A DNA stretch of 64,000 nucleotides from Trichomonas vaginalis G3 (GCF_026262505.1 NC_067206.1:16822641-16886640); one strand, 5' to 3'; shown: positions 1 to 10,185, numbered from the stretch's first letter. Notes: generated by a model from the letters alone, not told the origin. Numbers and translations are program-made.

Positions 1-708
1 ATACCATCCAACAAAACTGACATCTGACTGTGAAAGTTCTTTCAAATCAGATGATGTAAAAAACTATCTGCGTTCAAAAAATGTAAACCAATATTTCATT
101 GTCGACCAAAACCATTCTGCTCTTGGTGTCATTGACGGTTGTATAAAAATGTTAAGAGACTTAAACCAACCACAAGGTGTGAAGCAAATGAAATGTCATA
201 TGACGACAATATAGACACTTCTCCATGGCAAAGATGAGACAAGTTTTAAATATTTACAATAAGCCGTAAACAAAAAGGTTTGGGAAACCACTCCCCGAAG
301 AAATGAAAAACAACCCTGACTTAGAGAAAGACTATATATTTAATAATTTAGTCAAAAGAGACAAACAAGAAAGAATGCCGGGCTTCAAACTTAGAAAGGT
401 GACAAAGTAAAAAATAGAAATACCTAAACGCGACCCATATGAAAATACTATTGACTATGACAACAATGGGACCACGACAGGTACTCACATTCGTGTTCGA
501 AAATAGAAGAAAGTATACAAGAGAATATTATGAAGTTTTAGGCAAACATGGCAAAATGTACACACTGCAAGCAGAAGATAAAACTACTATTGTCAGACCT
601 CGTTTCAAACTTGTCAAAGTTCAAGGTGGTATACTTTCAAAGACAGTTCCTAACAAATATAAGACAACTCCTGACGAATATGCTAAAGAAGTTGAAAATG
701 ACGACTAA
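1..708 (+). pseudogene. RVE-type integrase, C-terminal part, element 1 copy (broken)
   Basis: This stretch encodes the C-terminal two thirds of the integrase that is complete in element 2 at 10182-11141. Recognisable are the core segment around the second catalytic Asp (HPTKLTSDCESSFKS type), the region holding the expected Glu, and the basic C-terminal domain ending in KYKTTPDEYAKEVENDD. It looks broken, with several breaks, and its N-terminus lies outside the window. It meets the fibre gene tail-to-tail, as in element 2. Confidence 0.8.
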
Positions 709-2436
709 GCAATTCTATACCATGCGTAAACTGTCATGTAAGGTGGCATGTATTCTTTACTTTGTCCCGTTGTTTGCGTATATCCTGAAACGCGATGTGT
801 ATGGTTTCCATCTCCCTGAGTGTCACCCCAGAAACAATTTATAGCAAACTGAACGTCGTCTTTAACATCATATCCTTTACCTTTTTTCATTGCTGACCAA
901 TCCCAAATTTATGCTTATGCCAACCTGCTTGAGATGTACTTAAATCTATGTAGTGACTGTGCGCAGGTAAATTTTCACCTGAAATCGTTTTACTTCCACC
1001 TGTTTCCTTTGAAGAGTTTGCACAATACAAAAAACCTGTCGACTATTTGTTCCCATGCACCAACACCAAACATTACTTGAGGACCTCTTGCTTCCATAGA
1101 TGTATAAATAGAAACCTACTGGGTTCATTAAATCAAACATATGAGATAATATAGGATTGTCTCTTTTGAACTTAAAATATAGTGTAACTATTTCTGGTTT
1201 CTTCTGGTTTGTGTCAGAATATTTTTTATAATATAATCTTATGTTTTCGGGGTAGGTAAAAAGTCTTGACTATAATATTTATTTTGTCATCTATATAATA
1301 GTATACTATTCTCGTTTTTTCTATTGCATTATATCTTTTATATCTATAAAATATTCTAAAATATAATGTTTGCTTTTTGGGTCTACACGTGCGTTTAACA
1401 CCATAGTCATAATAATATGGTGCTGGAGCTGGGTAGGTAATGTCATATCTGCCATTTCATAAACTCTTAAATATTTCTTTTGTTCGTCTCCATATAAGTT
1501 TAAGTACAGTTGTTGTCTAATGGAACTTTAACTTGTGTACCATTATTCTTTATATAGCTTACATACATTTCATTGTTATTTTTCGGAATGAGTTTATACC
1601 GTATACCTTTTTAAGGACTGTACAAACTCCCATCTAAAATATTTGTTTTCTTCATTGACAGAAAAAGTCACCAACAATAGTTTCAATATTTTTTTTTGTT
1701 CCTATCAAACTTTGGTATATTTCATTGACATATGTTTTATCTGCTTTCTTTTCAAGGCTAACGTTTAAGTCTGTTATTTCAGAAGATGTATGTGTATGTC
1801 CAACGGCACTTTTCCTGTTTAAGGTTTCTTGTAAGTTTGTAATATCAGATATAGAATGTGTATGTCCAACGGCACTTTTCCTGTTTAAGGTTTCTTGTAA
1901 GTTTGTAATATTTGCAATGGTATGTGTATGTCCAACGGCACTTTTACTGTTTAAGGTTTCTTGTAAGTCTGTTATTTCAGATATAGAATGTGTATGAGTC
2001 TTTTAGAATATTCGTTTTCAGCTCTTGTCACTTCACTTGACATTTTATTGTCAACATATGTTTTGTCTGCTAGTTCAGGATGAGTATGTTCTTTTGTTGC
2101 ATAAGCATTGTTAGCTCTTTCTTCTTCTTTGCTATTGCATCGTCTACATATTCTTTGTCAGCTTTGTTGTCAACATCTGCTTTCAAAAAGAAGTTCATTT
2201 ATAGGTTTCTCGTTTAAAGTTCCTTTTGTTGGATTTATACAGACAGTATGGTTCTTATTGTCTTGAAACAGAAACTCATCTGTCATTGGGTTTAATGTCA
2301 GTTTTAAGTTTCCTTCTTTCAATGACTCAGATATCTTAGAATAGTTTGAAAAGTTTGTTGTGTTCTTATTTAGAGCTTGCATAATGAGTTGTCGGTTGTG
2401 TTGTATTTCTCTCATAGACGCTGTTTCATTTGACAT
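705..2436 (-). pseudogene. Fibre / tail-collar-tip protein, element 1 copy (broken)
   Basis: This is the sibling of the fibre gene at 8942-10185. The N-terminal segment starting MSNETASM at 2436 and the C-terminal tip ending MPPYMTVYAWYR are recognisable on the minus strand. The middle carries at least three tandem 66-bp units (about 1790-1990), each encoding a 22-residue His-rich repeat. Element 2 has about one such unit there, so shaft length differs between the copies. The gene looks broken in several places. Confidence 0.75.
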
Positions 2437-2454
2437 TTTTATTATAGATAAAAT

Positions 2455-3302
2455 ATGCTTCCAATAGAAAAAGAAAATTCAAGAGTTGCTACAACTAAAC
2501 CATTAGATGAACTTTTACTAATGTCGGTCAAAAGTTTGAGACAGAGACCGTAAAGCATGAAGGCTATCGTTTTGACTACCCATTAAGATGGCTAAGAGAC
2601 CCATCTGTCACAAAAGCTATTGGCTTTCGTAGAATGAAGTTTGTGTCTGTAGAAGATAAAAGTTTTCCATTTATTGTAAGGTTTCATATAGATTATATAT
2701 CTGAAGGGAAACGAAAAATGTGGGAAGAAATTGAGCTAATACAAGTTGACCTTTCATCTTCTCTACAGACTGCGTTAAAAAATATAGAAGATAAAATAAA
2801 TTCATGTTATGCAAAATATGCTGATGAATATGCAAATACCGAGAGCACACTTTATGTGAGAATTGTATATGACAAACAAAATTCACAAGTGTCATTTCAA
2901 ATCTACGAAGACAATCCAAAGAAAGACGAACAAATATATACAGAATTCACTGCAATGTCATGGTATTATTTGCAAAGAATGTTAAATCAGAAAGTCAAAC
3001 TTCCTTTAGCAAATATTTACAGTCGATATGCAAGAGATGAACCATATTTATTTAAAGATGTTTTCGACCCAGCTGCTATTATTGTTCATGCTTCATTTTC
3101 TGGCGCCAAAACTCTTTCTTATGCTTGGCAAATGACTTTTACGAAAAACCTACAAAGTTATATGAACCGCCGAAGTGGAAGTATTTCAGACTTTCAAGTA
3201 TGGTTTACTACAGATGGAAGAAAAAGAATAATTCCATTATACCATGCGTTTTACTTAGAACTTAGTTTCATATACAACTACTATCGAACGGTAAAAATAT
3301 AA
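2455..3302 (+). pseudogene. Paralog-family protein (FPIRWL/AIGFRR family), element 1 copy
   Basis: This is the element 1 copy of the unknown protein at 8082-8924 and a more distant paralog of 13012-13872. Shared features are a start near MLPIEKENSRVATTKPLD, an RFDYPLRWL segment, KAIGFRR, and a C-terminal FQVWFTTDG segment followed by LELSFIYNYY. It looks broken near the N-terminus; the long open part runs 2634-3302. Function unknown. Its place between fibre and small capsid-like genes suggests a virion or assembly role, which is inference. Confidence 0.6.
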
Positions 3303-3306
3303 TTTT

Positions 3307-3549
3307 TTAATACGGTTGAGGTGTTGGATTTGGTTGCCAACTAGACTGTGGTGCAGGTTCAGGCTGTTGTATAACAGGAGCTTGTTCTTCTGGTTCAGGG
3401 TCTTTAGGTATAATACCAACAAACTGACCTACCCTTTTACCAATATTTTTGACTCCGTTCCAAATTCCTCTTCCTACGGTTTTTATTCCATTCCATATAC
3501 CTCTTCCAACATTTCGAAAGAAGTTTCCAATACTACTGAAGAAACCCAT
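3307..3549 (-). CDS. Small amphipathic MGFFSS protein, element 1 copy
   Basis: This 80-aa protein is identical in translation to the element 2 copy at 7832-8074. It begins MGFFSSIGNFF, followed by repeated GRGIWNGIK/V amphipathic units and a Pro/Gln-rich tail. Gly2 with Ser6 fits an N-myristoylation pattern. The gene is open here although neighbouring genes in this element are broken. See the element 2 entry for interpretation. Confidence 0.7.
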   Translation of the reverse strand: MGFFSSIGNFFRNVGRGIWNGIKTVGRGIWNGVKNIGKRVGQFVGIIPKDPEPEEQAPVIQQPEPAPQSSWQPNPTPQPY

Positions 3550-3567
3550 TTTACTATATGTAAAAAT

Positions 3568-3930
3568 CTAATGTCCGCCTAGTCTCTTACGTTTCCTGTT
3601 GAGTTCCATAGCATTCTTTAACTGGAGCTCATACATTCTGTTTCTCCTCTGGTAGAAAACATATTCTGGGTCAACTCCTGTGTTCGCGTCATCTGCATAA
3701 AGTTGTTTATATCCCACTTCAGGGTTTGTATAAAACTCTTTCCATCTCATATTTGCATACCATGGTGGCAAACCTAACGCAGCGTCATTTGACATGGCAG
3801 TTTGCATTTGTACATCTGTTGGCACTTGACCATAGTTTGCCATTGCAGTTTGTATTCTAACTTCATTTGGAATATTCTCTGGGTTTGGTTGTCCAGGTTG
3901 CTGTGCATTCGCTAAGTTCTGTGCGTCCAT
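3568..3930 (-). CDS. 120-aa element protein, element 1 copy
   Basis: The translation is identical to the element 2 copy at 7451-7813. It is a Gln/Asn/Ala-rich soluble-looking protein with a duplicated segment (RIQTAMANYGQVPTD / QMQTAMSNDAALG) and a basic C-terminus ending RKRKRLGGH. I recognise no family. Perfect conservation between the two copies indicates recent common origin. Function unknown. Confidence 0.7.
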   Translation of the reverse strand: MDAQNLANAQQPGQPNPENIPNEVRIQTAMANYGQVPTDVQMQTAMSNDAALGLPPWYANMRWKEFYTNPEVGYKQLYADDANTGVDPEYVFYQRRNRMYELQLKNAMELNRKRKRLGGH

Positions 3931-3953
3931 TTAATATTAGATAAAAATATCTC

Positions 3954-4084
3954 TTACGAGTACATATACTGAACATTTGCAGGCATTGGTTCATCTTCAT
4001 ATTCTCTGTACTTTTCTGCCACGTCAAAGAAATAAATGACACAATGGAAAAACCTAAAACAAGTAGTCCTATTTCAAACCACAT
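3954..4084 (-). pseudogene. Small membrane protein, element 1 copy
   Basis: This is the counterpart of the 43-aa single-span membrane protein at 7296-7427. It starts MWFEIGLLVLGF and overlaps the 3' end of the methyltransferase gene in the same way. It does not look intact. Function unknown. Confidence 0.5.
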
Positions 4085-4885
4085 TTACTTACTAATAAAA
4101 TTTCTTTATTGTGACACTTTCTCCAGTTTATAGGACCTCTCTCATATTCTATCTTGTCATATATAAACTCATAGTCATGTATGTCCTCTAACCATCTCAT
4201 AACGGTTTCCAAACCACTTTTATCGGATGTAAAGTAAAAGCATGGATGGTTATGTAAAACGTCTAAAGTTTCTAAAGAGTCTCTCAAAGTCCAGTCTACT
4301 TGGTATTGAAAATCCCATGTGTTATAGAACGGTGGGTCCACTATAAAGAAAACATTTTCCTTGTCTTTATATTTTTCATACAACTCTGTCCAACGACATC
4401 TCACAAACTCTATACCCTCAATATATTTTTCTATGTCCTCTTTGAAAACATTTGTATAGTTAAGATATAAAACTTTTGACATAAGTGTTTCAATGTCATG
4501 AACTCTTATAGCACCACTATATAATAGTCTAGCAGATATACTATCCCAGTCTATATATTCTGCTTTTTTCAAAACCTCTCTCACAATATTTTTCTTATCT
4601 AATGGTATACGTTCCATCTTACCTATAGGTATCTTTTCTTTTAACTCTTTCAATATATTGTTTGTGTCTGGTATATGTTTGAGACGGTCCATATAGTTGT
4701 CGAAGTCATTGCATATAATCTTTGAGTCTGGGAATATTATATGACATAAATGGATATATAGAAACTTCCACCGAACAAATCTACAAATGTTAGACCATTC
4801 GGTAGTTCTTAAGTTCTCTCAATATAATATCTTTACATCTACTCTTATTTCCAAAGAACGGTAACGGTGGTTTTGTAAAATTCAT
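4069..4885 (-). pseudogene. D12-class DNA adenine methyltransferase, element 1 copy (broken)
   Basis: This is the sibling of the intact gene at 6493-7311. The long open part (4069-4692) has the DPPFY catalytic motif and is nearly identical to element 2. The N-terminal region with the FGGSFY SAM-binding loop is recognisable near 4700-4885. The gene looks broken about once or twice. Confidence 0.75.
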
Positions 4886-4899
4886 TTATATATAAATAA

Positions 4900-5340
4900 T
4901 AAAAATGTTTTTTCCTGAAAAGTGACAGAAAAGTGACAAAACATGTACGAAGAAGTCTTGACAAAACCATTTTACGAAGTAAGTCTTGACAAAACATTTA
5001 CGATGAAATCATGAAAATTCAAGAGGTGAGAAAACAGGTGAGATCTCACCTCTTCACCTAAAATATATTTTTGTCTGATTTTACGAAGAAGTTTTGACAA
5101 AACATTTACGAAGAAGTCTTGACAAAACATGTACGAAGAAATCATGAAAATTCATGAGGGTAGAAAAGAGGTTAGATCTAACCTTCTACCCTAAATTATA
5201 TTTTTGTCTGATTTTACGAAGAAGTTTTGACAAAACATTTACGAAGAAGTCTTGACAAAACATGAAAACATATATAATTTGTGAAAAGCGACACATTATA
5301 TAATGTTTTCGACCCAGAAGACTAACAATTTTCCGAATAA
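4900..5340. repeat. Subterminal repeat block of element 1
   Basis: Repeated short units of the type TTTACGAAGAAGTCTTGACAA surround two palindromic modules near 5015-5068 and 5155-5195. These modules carry the perfect 16-bp palindromes AGGTGAGATCTCACCT and AGGTTAGATCTAACCT. The same modules occur near both ends and in the middle of element 2 with a different stem sequence. The block occupies the place where replication or packaging signals might lie, which is inference. Confidence 0.8.
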
Positions 5341-5406
5341 AAACTTCATTTATTACTAAACATCATCAGGGCTAGAAGGCACGAAGTGCCTGGAAGCCCC
5401 ACTACC
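5340..5406 (-). repeat. Terminal inverted repeat of element 1
   Basis: About 65 bp, closely matching both termini of element 2. It includes the internal hairpin GGCACTTCGTGCC and ends GGTAGTGGGG when read inward on the minus strand. It is followed immediately by a 20-nt poly-T tract (5407-5426). Confidence 0.88.
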
Positions 5407-6157
5407 TTTTTTTTTTTTTTTTTTTTGATTATAGAAATAATTTAATTATTTATCATACAAGCATTTTTATCTTATGAACAAGCATTACATATCATATAAA
5501 TCTTAACAACTAAGGATGTCAATTTGGAAGAAAAGTGAGAAAATTCCTAAAATGCTAAAAATGAATTTTCCAAACGTACTTTTTTATCTCATTTTTTTGA
5601 TTTTGAAAAAAATATGGAGAGAAGAACTCTTCGTTTTTGAATTTTATCACGATGGTTTTAAAGTATATTAGACACATGTATTGATATTACTATTTTTGTA
5701 TATTTTGAGAGAAAATCCCTAAAAAGTGAGAAAATCTGAGACGGTTTGAGAAAATATATAAACTATTGAAAATTTGAATTAAACTTCTAATTTGGAAAAA
5801 AGAAATTTGGAAAGAAGAAAAATCAAAAATCGAGATTTAGACTCAGCATCAAATGGAGAACAAAATGTTTCTTCATATGAAGGGAAAAAAATTTTCTTGT
5901 GAACAAATAGAGTTTTTAAAATTTTATTGTATGTAATAAAATAAACAAATATTAAAATTATTTTTTGATAACAAGAAAATTCCCAACAGAAAATATTTGA
6001 GACAAAGAAAAAAAGAAAATTGAAAAATATTACTCTCCTTTATATTTCATGAGATTTTAAATTTATTCTCATAAAATTGACAATTTTATACGTTTAGATG
6101 AAAATAATTGATTTTGCTTGAAATAAAAATTATTGTTTGCTTACAACTATCAAATAG

Positions 6158-6202
<45 letters not shown>
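5407..6202. other. Spacer between the two elements, with poly-T and poly-A tracts
   Basis: A 20-nt poly-T run (5407-5426) abuts element 1 and a 40-nt poly-A run (6163-6202) abuts element 2. The 730 bp between is AT-rich with no convincing gene. Part near 5510-5560 resembles, inverted, the right flank of element 2 near 30500-30570 (shared AAGGATGTCAATT). This may be a host repeat that both elements hit, but the match is short. Confidence 0.6.
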
Positions 6203-6204
<2 letters not shown>

Positions 6205-6266
6205 TAGTGGGGCTTCCAGGCACTTCGTGCCTTCTAGCCCTGAAGATGTTTAGTATAAATGAAGTT
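6203..6266 (+). repeat. Left terminal inverted repeat of element 2
   Basis: It starts GGTAGTGGGGCTTCC and contains the hairpin GGCACTTCGTGCC inside a larger GGCTTCC...GCC environment. Match to the right end holds for about 64 bp, through AGTATAAATGAAGT, and then diverges. A 40-nt poly-A run precedes it. Confidence 0.9.
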
Positions 6267-6299
6267 CTTATATACGGGTCTTCCAGGAGCTTTTCACAA

Positions 6300-6480
6300 A
6301 TTATATATGTTTTCATGTTTTGTCAAGACTTCTTCGTAAAATCAGACAAAAATAATGTTTAGGGTAGAAGGTTAGATATAACCTCTTTTCTAACCTCTTT
6401 TCTACCCTCTTGAATTTGTCAAGATTTCTTCGTAAATGTTTTGTCACTTTTCTGTCACTTTTCAGGAAAAAAACATTTTT
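6300..6480. repeat. Left subterminal repeats of element 2
   Basis: These are the same short units as at the right end (TCAAGACTTCTTCGTAAA) plus one palindromic module at 6360-6412 with core GGTTAGATATAACC. The block is far shorter than the right-end block at 28730-29640. The methyltransferase promoter lies at its inner edge. Confidence 0.8.
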
Positions 6481-6492
6481 ATTGTATATAAA

Positions 6493-7311
6493 ATGAATTT
6501 TACAAAACCACCGTTACCCTTCTTTGGAAATAAGAGTAGATGTAAAGATATTCTATTGAGAGAACTTAAGAAACTACCGAATGGTCTAACATTTGTAGAT
6601 TTGTTCGGTGGAAGTTTCTATATATCCCATCTGTGCCATACTGTATTTCCTGACTCAAAGATTATATGCAATGACTTCGACAACTATATGAACCGTCTCA
6701 AACATATACCAGACACAAACAAAATATTGAGTGAGTTGAAAGAAAAGATACCTATAGGTAAGATGGAACGTATACCATTAGATAAGAAAGATATTGTCAG
6801 AGAGGTTTTGAAAAAAGCAGAATATATAGACTGGGATAGTATATCTGCTAGACTATTATATAGTGGTGCTATAAGAGTTCATGACATTGAAACACTTATG
6901 TCAAAAGTTTTATATCTTAACTATACAAATGTTTTCAAAGAGGACATAGAAAAATATATTGAGGGTATAGAGTTTGTGAGATGTCATTGGACAGAGTTGT
7001 ATGAAAAATATAAAGACAAGGAAAATGTTTTCTTTATAGTGGACCCGCCGTTCTATAACACATGGGATTTTCAATACCAAGTAGACTGGACTTTGAGAGA
7101 CTCTTTAGAAACTTTAGACGTTTTACATAACCATCCATGCTTTTACTTTACATCCGATAAAAGTGGTTTGGAAAGTGTCATGAGATGGTTAGAGGACATA
7201 CATGACTATGAGTTTATATATGACAAGATAGAATATGAGAGAGGTCCCATAAACTGGAGAAAGTGTCATAACAAAGAAATTTTATTGGTAACTAAATGTG
7301 GTTTGAAATAG
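6493..7311 (+). CDS. D12-class (Dam-like) N6-adenine DNA methyltransferase
   Basis: This 272-aa protein starts at the ATG at 6493, just after the promoter-like ACATTTTTATTGTATATAAA. The N-terminus PPLPFFGNKSRCKD fits the 'K.PFxGxK' SAM-binding motif of D12-class enzymes, FVDLFGGSFY is the FxGxG loop, and IVDPPFYNTW holds the DPPF/Y catalytic motif. Such enzymes methylate adenine N6 in DNA. The likely role is modification of element DNA in the host nucleus or in virions. It is the first gene from the left end and overlaps the next ORF by 16 nt. The family call is firm; specificity is unknown. Confidence 0.85.
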   Translation: MNFTKPPLPFFGNKSRCKDILLRELKKLPNGLTFVDLFGGSFYISHLCHTVFPDSKIICNDFDNYMNRLKHIPDTNKILSELKEKIPIGKMERIPLDKKDIVREVLKKAEYIDWDSISARLLYSGAIRVHDIETLMSKVLYLNYTNVFKEDIEKYIEGIEFVRCHWTELYEKYKDKENVFFIVDPPFYNTWDFQYQVDWTLRDSLETLDVLHNHPCFYFTSDKSGLESVMRWLEDIHDYEFIYDKIEYERGPINWRKCHNKEILLVTKCGLK

Positions 7312-7427
7312 GACTACTTGTTTTAGGTTTTTTCCATTGTGTCATTTATTTCTTTGACGTGGCAGAAAAGTACAGAGAATATGAAGATGAACCAATGCCT
7401 GCAAATGTCCAGTATATGTACTCGTAA
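7296..7427 (+). CDS. 43-aa single-span membrane protein
   Basis: A short ORF that overlaps the end of the methyltransferase in another frame. The N-terminus MWFEIGLLVLGFFHCVIYFF is one hydrophobic segment, followed by an acidic tail (VAEKYREYEDEPMP). It looks like a single-pass membrane protein with a short cytosolic tail. Presence in element 1 at the same position supports it being real. It could be a virion-membrane or host-interaction protein; no homolog recognised. Confidence 0.55.
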   Translation: MWFEIGLLVLGFFHCVIYFFDVAEKYREYEDEPMPANVQYMYS

Positions 7428-7450
7428 GAGATATTTTTATCTAATATTAA

Positions 7451-7813
7451 ATGGACGCACAGAACTTAGCGAATGCACAGCAACCTGGACAACCAAACCC
7501 AGAGAATATTCCAAATGAAGTTAGAATACAAACTGCAATGGCAAACTATGGTCAAGTGCCAACAGATGTACAAATGCAAACTGCCATGTCAAATGACGCT
7601 GCGTTAGGTTTGCCACCATGGTATGCAAATATGAGATGGAAAGAGTTTTATACAAACCCTGAAGTGGGATATAAACAACTTTATGCAGATGACGCGAACA
7701 CAGGAGTTGACCCAGAATATGTTTTCTACCAGAGGAGAAACAGAATGTATGAGCTCCAGTTAAAGAATGCTATGGAACTCAACAGGAAACGTAAGAGACT
7801 AGGTGGACATTAG
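7451..7813 (+). CDS. 120-aa element protein, unknown
   Basis: Preceded by the structural-class promoter form TATTTTTATCTAATATTAA directly before the ATG. The protein is rich in Gln, Asn, Ala and Pro at the N-terminus, has two similar segments (VRIQTAMANYGQVP and VQMQTAMSNDAALG), a central Trp/Tyr-rich part (PPWYANMRWKEFY) and a basic C-terminus (NRKRKRLGGH). The sequence is identical in element 1. Its location beside the amphipathic protein suggests a virion component, an inference. No family recognised. Confidence 0.72.
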   Translation: MDAQNLANAQQPGQPNPENIPNEVRIQTAMANYGQVPTDVQMQTAMSNDAALGLPPWYANMRWKEFYTNPEVGYKQLYADDANTGVDPEYVFYQRRNRMYELQLKNAMELNRKRKRLGGH

Positions 7814-7831
7814 ATTTTTACATATAGTAAA

Positions 7832-8074
7832 ATGGGTTTCTTCAGTAGTATTGGAAACTTCTTTCGAAATGTTGGAAGAGGTATATGGAATGGAATAAAA
7901 ACCGTAGGAAGAGGAATTTGGAACGGAGTCAAAAATATTGGTAAAAGAGTAGGTCAGTTTGTTGGTATTATACCTAAAGACCCTGAACCAGAAGAACAAG
8001 CTCCTGTTATACAACAGCCTGAACCTGCACCACAGTCTAGTTGGCAACCAAATCCAACACCTCAACCGTATTAA
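7832..8074 (+). CDS. 80-aa amphipathic, possibly myristoylated virion protein
   Basis: The N-terminus MGFFSSIGNFFRNVGRGIW fits an N-myristoylation signal (Gly2, Ser6). The next 40 residues repeat a GRGIWNGIKTV / GRGIWNGVKNI pattern that would form an amphipathic basic helix, and the last 30 residues are Pro/Gln/Glu-rich. This recalls membrane-active minor capsid proteins such as adenovirus pVI, by character and not by alignment. Promoter TTTTTACATATAGTAAA lies directly upstream. It is 18 bp downstream of the 120-aa gene and identical in element 1. Confidence 0.7.
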   Translation: MGFFSSIGNFFRNVGRGIWNGIKTVGRGIWNGVKNIGKRVGQFVGIIPKDPEPEEQAPVIQQPEPAPQSSWQPNPTPQPY

Positions 8075-8081
8075 AAATTAT

Positions 8082-8924
8082 ATTTTTACCGTTCGATAGT
8101 AGTTGTATATGAAACTAAGTTCTAAGTAAAACGCATGGTATAATGGAATTATTCTTTTTCTTCCATCTGTAGTAAACCATACTTGAAAGTCTGAAATACT
8201 TCCACTTGGTGGTTCGTATAACTTTGTAGGTTTTCGTAAAAGTCATTTGCCAAGCATAAGAAAGAGTTTTGGGCGCCAGAAAATGAAGCATGAACAATAA
8301 TAGCAGCTGGGTCGAAAACATCTTTAAATAAATATGGTTCATCTCTTGCATATCGACTGTAATATTTGCTAAAGGAAGTTCGACTTTCTGATTTAACATT
8401 CTTTGCAAATAATACCATGACATTGCAGTGAATTCTGTATATATTTGTTCGTCTTTCTTTGGATTGTCTTCGTAGATTTGAAATGACACTTGTGAATTTT
8501 GTTTGTCATATACAATTCTCACATAAAGTGTGCTCTCGGTATTTGCATATTCATCAGCATATTTTGCATAACATGAATTTATTTTATCTTCTATATTTTT
8601 TAACGCAGTCTGTAGAGAAGATGAAAGGTCAACTTGTATTAGCTCAATTTCTTCCCACATTTTTCGTTTCCCTTCAGATATATAATCTATATGAAACCTT
8701 ACAATAAATGGAAAACTTTTATCTTCTACAGACACAAACTTCATTCTACGAAAGCCAATAGCTTTTGTGACAGATGGGTCTCTTAACCATCTTAACGGGT
8801 AGTCAAAACGATAGCCTTCATGCTTTACGGTCTCTGTCTCAAACTTTTGACCGACATTAGTAAAAAGTTCATCTAATGGTTTAGTTGTAGCAACTCTTGA
8901 ATTTTCTTTTTCTATTGGAAGCAT
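8082..8924 (-). pseudogene. FPIRWL/AIGFRR family protein, element 2 copy
   Basis: The start MLPIEKENSRVATTKPLDELF at 8924 is shared with element 1, and RFDYPLRWLRDPS and KAIGFRR are shared with the intact paralog at 13012-13872. The main open frame is 269 aa; the C-terminal half looks broken. It diverges head-to-head from the fibre gene with only 17 bp between start codons, so the two probably share a promoter. Function unknown; a virion or attachment role is inferred from the neighbourhood. Confidence 0.6.
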
Positions 8925-8941
8925 ATTTTATCTAGAATAAA
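8925..8941. promoter_or_regulatory. 17-bp divergent promoter between paralog-family and fibre genes
   Basis: The whole intergenic space is ATTTTATCTAGAATAAA, a near-palindrome that reads on each strand as a T-rich tract followed by TCTAGA and an A-rich run into ATG. It therefore presents the structural-class promoter form in both directions. Confidence 0.55.
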
Positions 8942-10185
8942 AATGTCAAATGAAACAGCGTCTATGAGAAAATAAAACACAACCGACAACTCATTATACA
9001 AGCTCTAAATAAGAACACAACAAACTTTTCAAACTATTCTAAGATATCTGAGTCATTGAAAGAAGGAAACTTAAAACTGACATTAAACCATTGACAGACG
9101 AGTTTCTATTTCAAGACAGTAAGAACCATACTGTTTGTATAAATCCAACAAAAGGAACTTTAAACGAGAAACCTATAGATGAACTTCTTTTGAAAGCAGA
9201 TGTTGAAAAGAAAGCTGACAAAGAGTATGTAGATGCAACAAGAGACTATATTCTCGCATGGACAGATAGAACATACCCACAAAAACATCATACACATAAC
9301 ATCTATGACGTAGATGAACTACCAGAAAAGTTAGATGACAAGGCAGATAAAACATATGTTGACAATAAAATGTCAAGTGAAGTGACAAGAGCTGACAAAG
9401 AATATTCTAAAAAGACTCATACACATACCATTGCAAATATTACAAACTTACAAGAAACCTTAAACAAGAAAAGTGACGTTGGACATACACACGATTTCTT
9501 CGCAACTGTTGGTATAGAAAATATTGCAGGAACGGTTGAAGAACCTGATGGAACTGGTGGGGATGTATTAAATTGGAAACCTCCTAACTTTCCACAAGGT
9601 TTAACATCGGAGGATGACATAACAACGATGAAAGACATTAAATGTAGAAATGTCTATGTCATGGAGGATGAAAACAAAGTTAAATTCACTGCTCAAGATT
9701 TATATGATAAGAAAGCTGACAAAACAGAGCTTCAAACGTTAAAGACAGAAATACTTCAAACCATTTACCCGGTTGGTTCTATTTATACGTCAATGAACTC
9801 TACCAGACCAGAAGTAGTACTTGGTTTTGGTACGTGGACTCAAATAGTCGACAGGTTTTTGTATTGTGCAAACTCTTCAAAGGAAACAGGTGGAAGTAAA
9901 ACGATTTCAGGTGAAAACTTACCTGCGCACAGTCACTACGTAAGTTTAACTACATCTCGAGAAGGTGGGCATAGGCATAAATATTGGGATTGGACAGGAA
10001 TGACAAAAGGTAAAGGATATGATGTTAAAGACAACGTTCAGTTTGCTATAAATTGTTACTTGGATAACACTGAGGTAGGAGGAGACCATACACATTTCGT
10101 TTCAGAGTATACGCAAACAACGGGACAAAGTAAAGACTACATGCCACCTTACATGACAGTTTACGCATGGTATAGAAATGCTTAG
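8942..10185 (+). pseudogene. Fibre protein with His-rich shaft repeats and tail-collar-like tip, element 2 copy
   Basis: The long open part (9091-10185) encodes 364 aa. The order is: N-terminal domain; short coiled segments with repeated ADKxYVD motifs; HTHTI/HTHDF shaft units like phage tail-fibre repeats; then YPVGSIYTSMNSTRPEVVLGFGTW, a tail-collar-type fold start; His clusters (PAHSHY, GGHRHKY, GDHTHF) that may bind metal as in phage fibre tips; and the C-terminus MPPYMTVYAWYRNA, typical of phage collar/short-tail-fibre proteins. It is probably the receptor-binding spike. The gene looks broken near its start region. It ends tail-to-tail with the integrase, overlapping by 4 nt. Confidence 0.78.

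Larger units (their letters stand above)
1..5406 (-). mobile_element. Element 1: partial Polinton/PLV-like virus element (fossil copy)
   Basis: This is the terminal 5.4 kb of a virus-like element whose other end lies outside the window. Its gene order (integrase, fibre, paralog family protein, two small proteins, small membrane protein, D12 methyltransferase, subterminal repeats, terminal repeat) is the mirror image of the left end of element 2. Several translations are identical between the copies, for instance the 120-aa and 80-aa small proteins, so both are young relative to each other. Several genes are visibly broken. The terminus at 5406 matches both termini of element 2 and abuts a poly-T tract. 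Confidence 0.88.
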
